From assembly GCA_023386265.1 (NCBI GenBank), contig JAEWKA010000004.1:372001-436000 (forward strand): 64,000 nucleotides of DNA. Direction: 5' to 3'. Position numbers and translations under genes: made by a program. The notes under the pieces are model-generated. The model was not told where the DNA came from. It did no database searches and worked only from the letters and a program-made list of their open reading frames with translations. This stretch comes from Bacillota bacterium. Lineage in GTDB: Bacteria > Bacillota > Clostridia > Oscillospirales > Oscillospiraceae. This document shows, piece after piece, positions 35,796 to 43,322 of the stretch; the stretch's first letter is position 1, and the number at the start of each line of letters is the position of its first letter.

Positions 35796-36499
35796 TACTT
35801 GCCCTCCTTTATCTTGTTTGCGATTGCAAGCACCATCCATACGGGCGCGGGTTCATCGAGCTTATTCTTCCATGTGCTATCTGCGATGACGCCGTTTGCA
35901 ATTGACTTATCAGCGATTTCCGCTTTCCATGCCGGAATTGGTTCAGTCATACTTTTTCCCTCCAGTCCTCTTTTGAATTCCGTCCACAAGTCGTTTCCGG
36001 TTTTACCATAATAGGTGTTGATATCCTCACCAACCCATGGACGGGGACAAACTTTAACCGTAACATCGTAATGCCTAATAACGTGCTCAGCATCGATGCC
36101 GTGCTTTTCCATGAGCGATTTCACAAGCTCAATCAAATTCGTTACAGTCTGCTCATGGAAATACCAATCCGTATCACCCACATAAGCGGCACGGCTCGCA
36201 TCAACCTTAAATGGGCGCACCTCAATGCCGATGCTGTTAGCGTTCGTACACTGCCCCTTAAAAGTCCCTTTGCCGCCGTCGCCGCAGTGCCACGAAGCGT
36301 CGGCATCCTCGACACATTGCCAAACACCGCCATCATCAACGAAATAATGCGCAGATGCTTTGCGATTAATATTTCGAAAATAGGCGCAAGTCGATTTCGC
36401 GCTTGCCAATCCGCCGAAATAGTGAATAACAATGTACTCAATTTTTCGGTTCTGCAATATGGTTCGGTTTATGGTTGTAAGGTTCTTCGTGATGTTCAT
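35795..36499 (-). CDS. N-acetylmuramoyl-L-alanine amidase (phage endolysin)
   Basis: 234 aa from the ATG at 36499 after GGAGGAACAAA. Amidase_2/PGRP motifs are present: IEYIVIHYF with the first zinc His, ADASWHCGDGG, NSIGIEV, and VIRHYDVTVKVCPRPW with the second zinc His and the third ligand region. A short C-terminal module (PIPAWKAEIADKSIANGVI) is probably for wall binding or is a spacer. It cleaves the amide between MurNAc and L-Ala. No signal peptide, consistent with holin-dependent release. Confidence 0.92.
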   Translation of the reverse strand: MNITKNLTTINRTILQNRKIEYIVIHYFGGLASAKSTCAYFRNINRKASAHYFVDDGGVWQCVEDADASWHCGDGGKGTFKGQCTNANSIGIEVRPFKVDASRAAYVGDTDWYFHEQTVTNLIELVKSLMEKHGIDAEHVIRHYDVTVKVCPRPWVGEDINTYYGKTGNDLWTEFKRGLEGKSMTEPIPAWKAEIADKSIANGVIADSTWKNKLDEPAPVWMVLAIANKIKEGK

Positions 36500-36572
36500 T
36501 TTGTTCCTCCTATATGCCACAATGCCCGACGCCCACATATGCAAGCGTCGGGTTTTGTGTTGTTACATCCAG

Positions 36573-37571
36573 CTAAGCAAAGACGGAGCCTGTGCTTACG
36601 CCTCCGACGAACATAGCGCGGAAGTCTACGAAGCCGCCGGTGAAGCGGCTATAGCCCTTCCACAGATATTCGTCGTTGTCGCCGAGACTGTCACGAATCT
36701 CAAGGGGAACACGGTTCTGGAACACAGCGCCGTCCGCCGTCTTGTTGTAGCCCGAATCCATGAGGATAAATGGAGCTTCAGTGCCGATGTAATCGTTGAG
36801 CGTCGGCCAAACGATAATGTTCAAAGTCGCGAACAGGGCGTTGAAAGCGTTATTTGCCGTATTGGGGTCCTTGTTTGAGCCAAGAACTGCAAAAGCGGCA
36901 TCTTTAAGATCGGGCAGGTTCGGGATGATGAGCGTATCAGGGATAAGGCTCATTGTGTTGTTGTTGTCGTCCTTGACGTTCTGCATCATGGTAATGAGCT
37001 TGTTCAGAGTTTCCTTGCCGAATGCTCCGGCGAAGACGTTCGACTGATTTGTCCCCTTGACTTTCATCTTGTGGTTCTTCGAGAACTGAGCCACGCCGTC
37101 AGCGGATTTTGTGGAGAATGTGAAGCCGTTCACGTCAAAAGACGTATTGCCCTGAATTGCGTTACCCATAAGCGCGGCGAAGAAGCGCTCAAACTTGCGC
37201 TCATAGTCAGAGAAGAAGGAGCTGGGGACCTTAGTCAGGTCGATTGCCTTCACATCGTCATGCGCTTCGCGGGAGATTGCAAAGGAGCCCTTCCAAGTCT
37301 GGTTGCGCATTTCCTGAAAGTATCCGCTTTCAAATCCGCCGGTAGGATACGCGCCGTTCTCGCCGACAGGCGCAAAGGAATCGACGGCCGTCAGGCTGCC
37401 GTATGCTTCAATGCTGTTGGTGGACTTGCGCTCGGTGAAGATTTTGCGGGCAATGCTCTTTGCTTCGGTAGCATTAGCCATGTCCATAACGATGGACGCA
37501 AGCGGAGCCTGGATTTCTCCGAAAAGCTCTTTCAGGGTCCCGCTCGCCTCAGTAAGAATTACCTGTGCCAT
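36573..37571 (-). CDS. Major capsid protein
   Basis: 332 aa, the usual size for an HK97-fold capsid protein. It has an N-terminal helix (GTLKELFGEIQAPLASIVMDM), a central FAALMGNAIQGN and NKLITMMQNVKDD spine-type region, and a C-terminal beta domain ending GFVDFRAMFVGGVSTGSVFA. It lies directly downstream of scaffold and decoration-type genes, the canonical order for capsid operons. Start ATG after GGGGGCAGAAAACT. No maturation protease gene is visible nearby. Confidence 0.85.
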   Translation of the reverse strand: MAQVILTEASGTLKELFGEIQAPLASIVMDMANATEAKSIARKIFTERKSTNSIEAYGSLTAVDSFAPVGENGAYPTGGFESGYFQEMRNQTWKGSFAISREAHDDVKAIDLTKVPSSFFSDYERKFERFFAALMGNAIQGNTSFDVNGFTFSTKSADGVAQFSKNHKMKVKGTNQSNVFAGAFGKETLNKLITMMQNVKDDNNNTMSLIPDTLIIPNLPDLKDAAFAVLGSNKDPNTANNAFNALFATLNIIVWPTLNDYIGTEAPFILMDSGYNKTADGAVFQNRVPLEIRDSLGDNDEYLWKGYSRFTGGFVDFRAMFVGGVSTGSVFA

Positions 37572-37585
37572 AGTTTTCTGCCCCC

Positions 37586-37981
37586 TTAGAATCTCACACG
37601 GGCTTTGGAGCCCGCGGCCGTTCCGTCAAAGGAAACGACTTCGGCAACACCGCTCGCGGTAGTCGCCGTAATCTGGTTGCCGTCTGCGGAAATTGTGTAC
37701 TTTGCCCCGCGTGCGATAGTGGCGATTTCCACGGACAGAGACGTTTCAAAGATAACGTCTTTCGCCACGCGGATAACGGGGATAATCTGACCGTCGGTCG
37801 TCGCGTCAACCTCGGCCATGCTGATGTAGCTGGGCGCGGTCGTGCCTGTTGCAAGCGCGAGCTTGCCTGCCGTAACCGTCAGCGCTGTGCCGCTGGAAAC
37901 GGCTATGCCGGACGTCGCCGGCAGATATTCAAACGGCTTAGGATTGCCGTTGTCATAGCTCTGGGGAATGAATCCCTTCAT
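37586..37981 (-). CDS. Putative capsid decoration/stabilising protein
   Basis: 131 aa from the ATG at 37981; a GTG nine bases upstream overlaps the ribosome site and is rejected. It is beta-rich with Thr/Ala repeats (SGIAVSSGTALTVTAGKLALATGT; ATIARGAKYTISADGNQITA). This is the profile of small head-decoration proteins of the K-structural or lambda-D type, encoded beside capsid genes. Family by position and composition only. Confidence 0.6.
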   Translation of the reverse strand: MKGFIPQSYDNGNPKPFEYLPATSGIAVSSGTALTVTAGKLALATGTTAPSYISMAEVDATTDGQIIPVIRVAKDVIFETSLSVEIATIARGAKYTISADGNQITATTASGVAEVVSFDGTAAGSKARVRF

Positions 37982-37986
37982 TTGTG

Positions 37987-39003
37987 TCACCCTTTCTTGA
38001 TGAACGTCTGTACTTGTGCGTACTTCTTTTGGATTTCTTCTCTTGTAATGCCAGGGAAATTGTTCATGTACTGCTTTTCGACGTCAGGCGGAACAACAAT
38101 CCCGCCCGTGCCTTGCGAAGCGTCACCGGCCTTCATATGGCTTTTGCTGTTAACGGAGTTAATAGCCTCTTGCCAAGTGGCTTTCCTTTTTTGCTCGTCG
38201 ATTTTATCCCTATTGACGTGCTCAAAAGCCTCGGAAATACTCAATCCCGCCTGTACGAATCTGCGAATATCGGCGTAATTCGGCAGAGCAAGAAGGTCTT
38301 CAGCCGTTTTTACCGTCTTGTCGTATTTCTGGATTGCGACAAGCTCGGTATCAAGCCTTTTAACTGCCTCGTCGTCTAAAATGCGCTGTTTCTCTTTGTC
38401 TGCTTCAGCCGCAATCTTCTGAGCCTCCACGATTGCCGGATGCTGGTTAATGACGGAATCAAGGATTTCTCGGTCAATCCCCAGCTTGTCCATGCTCTCG
38501 CTAATTCTCGCATCGTCGCGGGCTTTAACGAAGGCGTCATAGTCCGCGCGGCTTTGAATCGGCTTATTGGTGTAGGGATTGACGAGCTTCAACGTCGCTA
38601 TGCTTTCGTCCAGAATCCTGTCCTTTTCCGCCGTGAGCTTTTGCCGCTCCTCAAGCCTTGCCTTCTCGACAAGAGCCTGAGTTTTTTCTTCACGCCGTCT
38701 TGCGGCGTTTGCGGCCCGCTCTTCTTTCGACATTTCCTTGCCTGCTTCGACGTTATCCCCGTTCTGTTCTGGGTTTTCCCCGTCCTCAGCGGAATCATCG
38801 GCGTCGGCAGAGTTATCAGGATTCTGAGCGCTGTCTTCTGTGTCAGTAGCCTTTGCAGGTTCGGCGAGCTCCTGCGCGTTTTCGCCGTCGTTTGCAGGCT
38901 TGGCGGAGTCCTGCGCGTTTGCGCCGCTTTGAAATGCGGGATTTATCCCGCTCTGAAATGCGGGATTTATCGGAATGTCTTTTGTAGCTTCTGCCCAGTT
39001 CAT
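37987..39003 (-). CDS. Capsid scaffolding protein
   Basis: 338 aa. The acidic, low-complexity N-terminal third contains a tandem INPAFQSG repeat and many Glu/Ala/Asp residues. A strongly charged coiled-coil middle (ERAANAARRREEKTQALVEKARLEERQKL) is followed by a helical C-terminal part ending KYAQVQTFIKKG. This is the usual architecture of phage scaffolds, and the gene directly precedes the decoration and capsid genes. The ATG follows AAAGGACTTCT. Confidence 0.8.
   Translation of the reverse strand: MNWAEATKDIPINPAFQSGINPAFQSGANAQDSAKPANDGENAQELAEPAKATDTEDSAQNPDNSADADDSAEDGENPEQNGDNVEAGKEMSKEERAANAARRREEKTQALVEKARLEERQKLTAEKDRILDESIATLKLVNPYTNKPIQSRADYDAFVKARDDARISESMDKLGIDREILDSVINQHPAIVEAQKIAAEADKEKQRILDDEAVKRLDTELVAIQKYDKTVKTAEDLLALPNYADIRRFVQAGLSISEAFEHVNRDKIDEQKRKATWQEAINSVNSKSHMKAGDASQGTGGIVVPPDVEKQYMNNFPGITREEIQKKYAQVQTFIKKG
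38924..38971. repeat. 24-bp tandem direct repeat (two copies) in the scaffold gene
   Basis: The copies at 38924-38947 and 38948-38971 differ at one base and encode the duplicated (I)NPAFQSG units near the scaffold N-terminus. Probably a recent in-frame slippage duplication. Confidence 0.85.
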
Positions 39004-39091
39004 AGAAGTCCTTTCAAGTGCGAATGCACTTTGGGATTTTTTCGCGTTCCCCTGCGTATTGTTGCAGTCTCTCCCGCTGTCAATGGCGCTT

Positions 39092-39220
39092 TTACTTTCC
39101 GCTTCTCAGATCAGCGCCGCGGACGACGGTTGCCGTACTTTTCGGCTGCTGCTTCGGAGCCTGAAGAACCTGCGCTCCGGCGTTTGTGATTTTGTATCCG
39201 TTATCCTGTTCGTTTGCCAT
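39092..39220 (-). CDS. Small phage protein of unknown function
   Basis: 42 aa: begins MANEQDNGYKITNAGAQVLQ and ends GADLRSGK. The ATG at 39220 follows a strong GGGAGGTG site 8 nt upstream, which supports translation despite the small size. It lies between terS and the scaffold gene. The KITNAGAQVL start with a lysine/threonine linker and an LRSGK end looks like a recurring small protein of clostridial phages, but I cannot name it. Confidence 0.65.
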   Translation of the reverse strand: MANEQDNGYKITNAGAQVLQAPKQQPKSTATVVRGADLRSGK

Positions 39221-39241
39221 GCTGAACACCTCCCTTCGTTA

Positions 39242-39742
39242 TCAGAATTCGCTTTGTTCTTTGCCATCGAGTCGGCTGAGATAATCCTCAACCGTTTCGT
39301 GATTGTAAACGTCGATTTTTTCACGCCAGCCGAAGTTCTCCTCAAGGTCGAATTTAATTCCGTCCGTCCCCTTCAGCCTTGTATCAAGCTCTCTGTGGAG
39401 ATACGCTTCCACGCGTGCCCGTGCACGTGTTGTCGTGTCAAGAAATTCGTCCAGCTTCATGTAGCTGCTCCACGTCTGCCGTGATATGCCTAAGTAAAGG
39501 CATAAATCGCCTAAGTTCGGCGGAACGATGTATTCTCGAACCTTGATTGGCTCTCCCAAATCGTTTTTGATAGGACTTTCTTCATAAACCACATGGTTTT
39601 TGCTATCTTTTTCGATTATTCCTTCAGCATTTTTCTTCGGAACGATTTCAGTTTTGATTATCGTCCGGCTTATGCTGTTGAAATAGGCATTTATCTTTTT
39701 CTCAAGCCCCGCCGATGTGCGGTATTTCTTGTAATTGCCCAC
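39242..39742 (-). CDS. terS: Terminase small subunit
   Basis: 166 aa with a GTG start at 39742 after GAGGTGAGAAC. Helix-turn-helix-like PNLGDLCLYLGISRQTWSSYM lies in the middle, a helical oligomerisation region follows, and the C-terminus is KIDVYNHETVEDYLSRLDG. This fits Gram-positive phage TerS, which recognises the packaging site and activates TerL. It is first in the late operon, but separated from terL by the scaffold, capsid and lysis genes. Confidence 0.8.
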   Translation of the reverse strand: MGNYKKYRTSAGLEKKINAYFNSISRTIIKTEIVPKKNAEGIIEKDSKNHVVYEESPIKNDLGEPIKVREYIVPPNLGDLCLYLGISRQTWSSYMKLDEFLDTTTRARARVEAYLHRELDTRLKGTDGIKFDLEENFGWREKIDVYNHETVEDYLSRLDGKEQSEF

Positions 39743-39834
39743 GTTCTCACCTCGCTTCGGCTCAAAATCCTTTATGCTACCATCGTAAATCGAAAAGCGG
39801 TTTCGTTATTGGAAACCTACAAAAAGCGAAAACA

Positions 39835-39867
39835 CCCGCAAAGCCTTGAAATCACTGGCTTTACGGG
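39835..39867 (-). terminator. Hairpin terminator between early and late regions
   Basis: An 11-bp stem (39835-39845 with 39857-39867; one mismatch) is followed on the minus strand by TGTTTTCGC. It would end the early leftward transcript before terS, so late expression would need read-through or a separate promoter. The adjacent ArpU-like gene could supply that activity. Confidence 0.6.
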
Positions 39868-39905
39868 CGTTAATATTTCAAAATCACAAAAAGAATGATT
39901 TTTCT

Positions 39906-40166
39906 CTACCACATCAGGTAGAATTTCCTTCGGCAATTGTTCAAAGTCTCTTGGCAAATGTAATATTTTTGCGAAACGACCTGCACGGTTTTTCCTTTCG
40001 TAAGCAGCTCATGGAGCGCGGAAGAGTATTCGCCTCCCGCGCTGTCACACAGTTTATCGATTTTCATTTTCGTGTACTTGTGTGCTGTTTCGTAGTTCAG
40101 ACAAGTAAAATATATCTGTCCTTGTTTCTGATACGGCAAAGGAACACCCCGCAGTTTTTTAAACCC
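39906..40166 (-). CDS. Putative late-gene regulator (ArpU/sigma-region-4-like HTH)
   Basis: 86 aa from a GTG at 40166 with GGAGGTGCTTATC just upstream. An earlier GTG lies inside the ribosome site. It overlaps the 3' end of the Rep gene. The C-terminal half (ALHELLTKGKTVQVVSQKYYICQETLNNCRRKFY) looks like a sigma-70 region-4-type helix-turn-helix, as in ArpU-like late transcription regulators of Gram-positive phages. It is the last early gene before the late operon, where such regulators usually lie. Moderately confident. Confidence 0.55.
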   Translation of the reverse strand, partial: GFKKLRGVPLPYQKQGQIYFTCLNYETAHKYTKMKIDKLCDSAGGEYSSALHELLTKGKTVQVVSQKYYICQETLNNCRRKFYLMW

Positions 40167-40980
40167 CACGATAAGCACCTCCGCCCTCGTCCAACTCGTC
40201 CGCTTTTTTCGCTAAGAGTTCCGGCGGAAGCATGTAGCGTATATATTGCGGACGCCCAGGCTTAAACTCGCTTCGGAACAGCAACGCGCAGTTTTTCGGT
40301 GTTCGAAGCTCAGAACTGTTTATTACGATTCTGTCCTTCGGCTCCGGATGCACAAGATTTCTTGAGGGTTTATATTTCTTCGCATCAGGCACATAGCGCA
40401 CCTGCTTAATCAGATAATCAGCCAGACCGGAGTGATCCGGCTCGTCAAAAATGTGCTCATAATCAACCGACCCGCATTTCCATTTTTCTTTGCAGGCTTC
40501 GATTGCATTCCCCGAAATAACTATGTGATGATGAATTCGAACAAGCTCCCCCGTTTTTCCGTTTATGTCGCTTGTCACGGCTATGTACTTGACTTCCGTT
40601 CCCTCCGGAAGCGTCCGCTTTACTCTACGGATAAAATTATCAAAATCATTGACCGCCTCTTCACGAATAATGTTCAGAGCGTCCCGCTCCTCCATGAGGC
40701 ACAAATCAATTCCCGCTCTTTCAATTCTGTTCAGAAGACTTGCATAAGCCTCCTCCGAATAATCAAGCCCAACAAGATAATCCTCCGGACTGAAATTCGC
40801 ATTTATCAGCCTAGCTATATTCTTACCTGCCGAAGCCTCGTTTTGTTGAATCTTTTTTATATCCGATCTAAGGCGGCGAACCGACTTTGTCGGTCTCTCC
40901 CCCTTAATCCAGTATTTAATTTTCTCTCCGACCATTCCGGCCTTATATGTGCGAATAACCCAATAACCCTTTTCGTTCAT
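40159..40980 (-). CDS. HUH-type rolling-circle replication initiator (Rep)
   Basis: 273 aa. Motif 2 RIHHHIVIS is near residue 149 (His-rich metal site). Motif 3 LADYLIKQVRY is near 188, with the catalytic Tyr and a Lys four residues on. A following SRNLVHP element is typical of ORF2/G2P-like Reps. The N-terminal half is helical. Known: HUH enzymes nick one strand and covalently bind the 5' end to start rolling-circle replication. The ATG follows GGGAGAAAGAT. It is the only replication gene in the prophage, which is unusual for a tailed phage. A hairpin and an alternating purine-pyrimidine tract lie just upstream. Confidence 0.85.
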   Translation of the reverse strand: MNEKGYWVIRTYKAGMVGEKIKYWIKGERPTKSVRRLRSDIKKIQQNEASAGKNIARLINANFSPEDYLVGLDYSEEAYASLLNRIERAGIDLCLMEERDALNIIREEAVNDFDNFIRRVKRTLPEGTEVKYIAVTSDINGKTGELVRIHHHIVISGNAIEACKEKWKCGSVDYEHIFDEPDHSGLADYLIKQVRYVPDAKKYKPSRNLVHPEPKDRIVINSSELRTPKNCALLFRSEFKPGRPQYIRYMLPPELLAKKADELDEGGGAYRGV

Positions 40981-41026
40981 ATCTTTCTCCCATGGTCGTA
41001 GACTTAGGCTTCAACCAAGCCCGAAA

Positions 41027-41101
41027 ACGCGCGTGCGCGCGTATTACATATAGTATAGAAATGTCAAAGGCTCGAAGCGCTCCCCGTTATGTACGGGGAG
41101 C
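41027..41101 (-). other. Candidate replication origin region: alternating Pu/Py tract and hairpin upstream of rep
   Basis: An 18-nt strictly alternating purine-pyrimidine tract (ACGCGCGTGCGCGCGTAT, 41027-41044) lies about 35 nt from an 8-bp perfect GC-rich stem with a 7-nt loop (41079-41101). The hairpin includes the stop codon of the upstream gene. It has no T-run, so it is not an obvious terminator. Position directly upstream of an HUH Rep makes a double-strand origin plausible, but no nick-site match is claimed. Confidence 0.35.
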
Positions 41102-41563
41102 AGTTCCAGCGGTTGACTTGCTGCCGGCTTTGATTGCACTTTCCAATTGCTTCCGGCGTTCCTCTCTCTGTTTCAGAAAATCTTTCCACGCCCTGTCGAT
41201 AACTTTCAGCCCGTCGACTCCAAGACCTTCACAGTACCTCTCGATCATCCCGCAGCTGACAAGCGCCTCATATTTTCCGTCCGAGAGTCCGAGGGCACGC
41301 GCCTCAATCATAATTTGATCGGCGCTCTTGCCTTTAAGGTACCAAGCAGGAGCTGAAACAAATGCGGGTCCTTTCTTCACGGAAACCTTTTCTACAGGAT
41401 GTGCTTCATGCTTAATCACCTTCTCCTGCTCTTTCTTCTGATAATAGAGCTCCATACGATACTTTTTGTTATGCGCTTCAGCGCAGGAATTACAGCGCAC
41501 CTGATTCGGCCACGGGTCTTTAATGATTGTCGGACAGTCTATACATTTAATCGGGTCTCTCAT
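41087..41563 (-). CDS. Early phage protein with N-terminal zinc-ribbon
   Basis: 158 aa. CIDC at residues 7-10 and CNSC at about 25-28 form a four-Cys zinc-ribbon. A charged linker and a helical C-terminal part (GLSDGKYEALVSCGMIERYCEGLG) follow. The start ATG lies after GGGGGGTACGGCGCTT and overlaps the previous gene by 17 nt. No family recognised. It sits directly upstream of the Rep gene, so a role in early DNA metabolism or regulation is possible. Confidence 0.65.
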   Translation of the reverse strand: MRDPIKCIDCPTIIKDPWPNQVRCNSCAEAHNKKYRMELYYQKKEQEKVIKHEAHPVEKVSVKKGPAFVSAPAWYLKGKSADQIMIEARALGLSDGKYEALVSCGMIERYCEGLGVDGLKVIDRAWKDFLKQREERRKQLESAIKAGSKSTAGTAPRT

Positions 41564-41801
41564 AAGCGCCGTACCCCCCGATTTTCTGCGACAGCTGATG
41601 CTCTCGGACTAGCTTGTCCACGGCTCGCCCAAGGTCTTTTCCGCCCTTCAGCGAAGACGCCATTGCCGCCAGATGAAAGACCGTCTGTGCGCGGACAGTG
41701 ATTTTAATTGTCCGCAAATTGCTTTTGTCCTTTCGCTCCCGCTCCCTTGCTTCTGCCGTGGTACCGTTAAGGTGTGCGGGCTCAATATCCGGATTTTTCA
41801 T
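41547..41801 (-). CDS. Small early phage protein (possible DNA-binding)
   Basis: 84 aa from the ATG at 41801, preceded by ACGGAGGCTACAT. An in-frame ATG six codons upstream includes the ribosome site and is rejected. A central TIKITVRAQTVFHLAAMASSL segment has a ribbon-helix-helix-like strand-helix-helix look, followed by a charged helix. The 3' end overlaps the zinc-ribbon gene. Function unknown. Confidence 0.55.
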   Translation of the reverse strand: MKNPDIEPAHLNGTTAEARERERKDKSNLRTIKITVRAQTVFHLAAMASSLKGGKDLGRAVDKLVREHQLSQKIGGYGAYERPD

Positions 41802-41815
41802 ATGTAGCCTCCGTT

Positions 41816-42136
41816 TCATATTTTTTGCGCTTCATCTATTGGTATAAAGCCGGCGGTAATTCGCGCGAGAGCAAGAGCTCTCCGGCGAGCCTCCGCTTCA
41901 TCGATTGGACTTTTCGAGCAGATTTCAAGCAGCTCCTCAGTTAAAACCTTGATGTTAGCCCGCTCGACAGAAATGTCACTTCTGAGTTTATTGAGTTCCT
42001 TCGCTTGTGTTCTGACAGCATACGACAAATCTGTAAGCTGGTTATCCCGCCCCGCGAGCTTTGTCTGAAGTTCCGCCGTCCTCGCCCGCTCAATAATCAA
42101 ATCCTGCGCTAAATCCGAAATGCAGTTCAGCGGCAT
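41816..42136 (-). CDS. Small early phage protein, coiled coil
   Basis: 106 aa, ATG after CGAGGAGGTGAACGT. Predicted as a long coiled coil (ERARTAELQTKLAGRDNQLTDL; VRTQAKELNKLRSDISVER), then a C-terminal helix with EAEARRRALALARI. No recognised family. Overlaps the following gene's leader, so it is part of the tightly packed early operon. Confidence 0.6.
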   Translation of the reverse strand: MPLNCISDLAQDLIIERARTAELQTKLAGRDNQLTDLSYAVRTQAKELNKLRSDISVERANIKVLTEELLEICSKSPIDEAEARRRALALARITAGFIPIDEAQKI

Positions 42137-42283
42137 ACGTTCACCTCCTCGTCTTTAAAGTAATCTCAGTCCCGTTTATATCGCAGACATTGAGATAATG
42201 TATCATTGGGTCAACCATCCCTCTTTCTGTAGTAAAAGCAGTGCCATTTGCTAAAAATGATAAAAAAGTTGAAAGTGAGCATT

Positions 42284-42472
42284 ATGGAGCAGGAATACGA
42301 CATAGTTGAATACAAAGGGTTTCTAATTTGCCGTTACTCCGATCTATGGGAGATATGGAAATCAAGTACCGTAATTGAAATCTGTAAAACTCAGGGCGAT
42401 TGCTTCGAGTTTATCGACAAAATGCTGCTTGATGCTTATAACGAGCGGCATCCGGACAATCCGCTGAAGTAA
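42284..42472 (+). CDS. Small protein encoded against the early operon
   Basis: 62 aa from the ATG at 42284; another ATG lies at 42257, and neither has a strong ribosome site. The sequence EYDIVEYKGFLICRYSDLWEIW followed by CFEFIDKMLLDAYNERHPDN resembles the small YKGY...W-type proteins common in phages. It is the only plus-strand gene between the integrase end and the cargo, so it must have its own promoter, which I could not identify. Confidence 0.5.
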   Translation: MEQEYDIVEYKGFLICRYSDLWEIWKSSTVIEICKTQGDCFEFIDKMLLDAYNERHPDNPLK

Positions 42473-42492
42473 GGAGGTTGTCCCGCTCCCTT

Positions 42493-42900
42493 TCACATCG
42501 GATGCCTGTACGGCGTATCAAACACCGTAAACAAGCTCATTTGTTCAACCTTCGGTTCTTCCTGCTTCGGCTTTGCTTTCATGGCAGGCGCCGGCACCGG
42601 AATTTTCGTTGGTGTTTTAGCCTGCTCTCTGTACCCTTCAAGCCGTCGCCTCCCCTCACTCGATATGCAGCCTCCCCAGTGAGGCTTATACCCGATTCCG
42701 GTAAATTCCTCCCCTTCGCCGACAATGGTGCAGGTGACGAGCTTTCCGTATCGAGTAAAGACGCGAGATTCACCTTTCGGGTTTTCTAGGTACAAAACAG
42801 GATTCGCTTCGCAGGGCATGAACTTCCCGTTCTCGGTACGGATGAATACGATGAGTGCCTTACACTGTTTGCAATAGGACTGTCTCAGATCATTCATCAT
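42493..42900 (-). CDS. Early phage protein with Cys pair (possible zinc-binding)
   Basis: 135 aa from the ATG at 42900, which overlaps the stop of the preceding small gene (ATGA), so translation is coupled. A longer in-frame extension upstream is rejected for that reason. It has CKQC near the N-terminus and a later Cys-containing GKFMPCEANPVLYLEN block. A Pro/Lys-rich linker leads to the C-terminal VEQMSLFTVFDTP, a peptide that resembles sliding-clamp-binding (QxxLF) tails. Function otherwise unknown. Confidence 0.6.
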   Translation of the reverse strand: MMNDLRQSYCKQCKALIVFIRTENGKFMPCEANPVLYLENPKGESRVFTRYGKLVTCTIVGEGEEFTGIGYKPHWGGCISSEGRRRLEGYREQAKTPTKIPVPAPAMKAKPKQEEPKVEQMSLFTVFDTPYRHPM

Positions 42901-43049
42901 CCTACCCCCACAAACGTCTCGACGAGCTTTGCAAACGCACAAAAGACATAGAGTGCACCGAAAATGAAAGCAATCCCGATTACATTCTCAGCGACTAACA
43001 CTATAAATCTGCGTCTGCGTCCCTTTACTGTTGCCGGTGCGTGTTTCAT
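42897..43049 (-). CDS. Single-pass membrane microprotein (50 aa)
   Basis: The ATG at 43049 follows AAGGGGAGTGCATCGAA. The N-terminal 14 residues are basic (KGRRRR). They are followed by one hydrophobic stretch (FIVLVAENVIGIAFIFGALY) and a short amphipathic end. The stop overlaps the next start. It is too short for most gene finders. The positive-inside arrangement suggests the N-terminus faces the cytoplasm. Confidence 0.6.
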   Translation of the reverse strand: MKHAPATVKGRRRRFIVLVAENVIGIAFIFGALYVFCAFAKLVETFVGVG

Positions 43050-43080
43050 TTCGATGCACTCCCCTTTTATGTTCTTCTGT

Positions 43081-43272
43081 TTAATCGGTGAGCTGGTATC
43101 CGAGCTTTCTTAAGGTTCTGTCGAGCGCCCGCCTGTTTGCTTCAGCCTGCTCCGGCGTCCCCTGAGCAATATGTACACATGCGACGCTTACACCTTGATT
43201 TCCGTGATCCACGGTGGTAATCCAGCCGTCCGCAGTGATTTCCTTAGTGATGACCGATTCCGCGGTCTTCAT
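43081..43272 (-). CDS. Small early phage protein
   Basis: 63 aa from the ATG at 43272, preceded by GGAGGTGAGCAAT; an upstream GTG forms part of the ribosome site. The sequence is compact alpha/beta (EITADGWITTVDHGNQGVSVAC) with a C-terminal helix (EANRRALDRTLRKLGYQL). No family recognised. Second gene of the leftward early operon after the Cro-like gene. Confidence 0.6.
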   Translation of the reverse strand: MKTAESVITKEITADGWITTVDHGNQGVSVACVHIAQGTPEQAEANRRALDRTLRKLGYQLTD

Positions 43273-43322
43273 ATTGCTCACCTCCTACGCCATACTATGT
43301 TTTTTAGAGCAGACAAATGTCC

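Noticed and set aside
42473..42492. AAGGAGG after the small plus-strand gene as a ribosome site
   Set aside because: The only open frame after it lacks a well-placed start and looks like the reverse of the minus-strand early gene.
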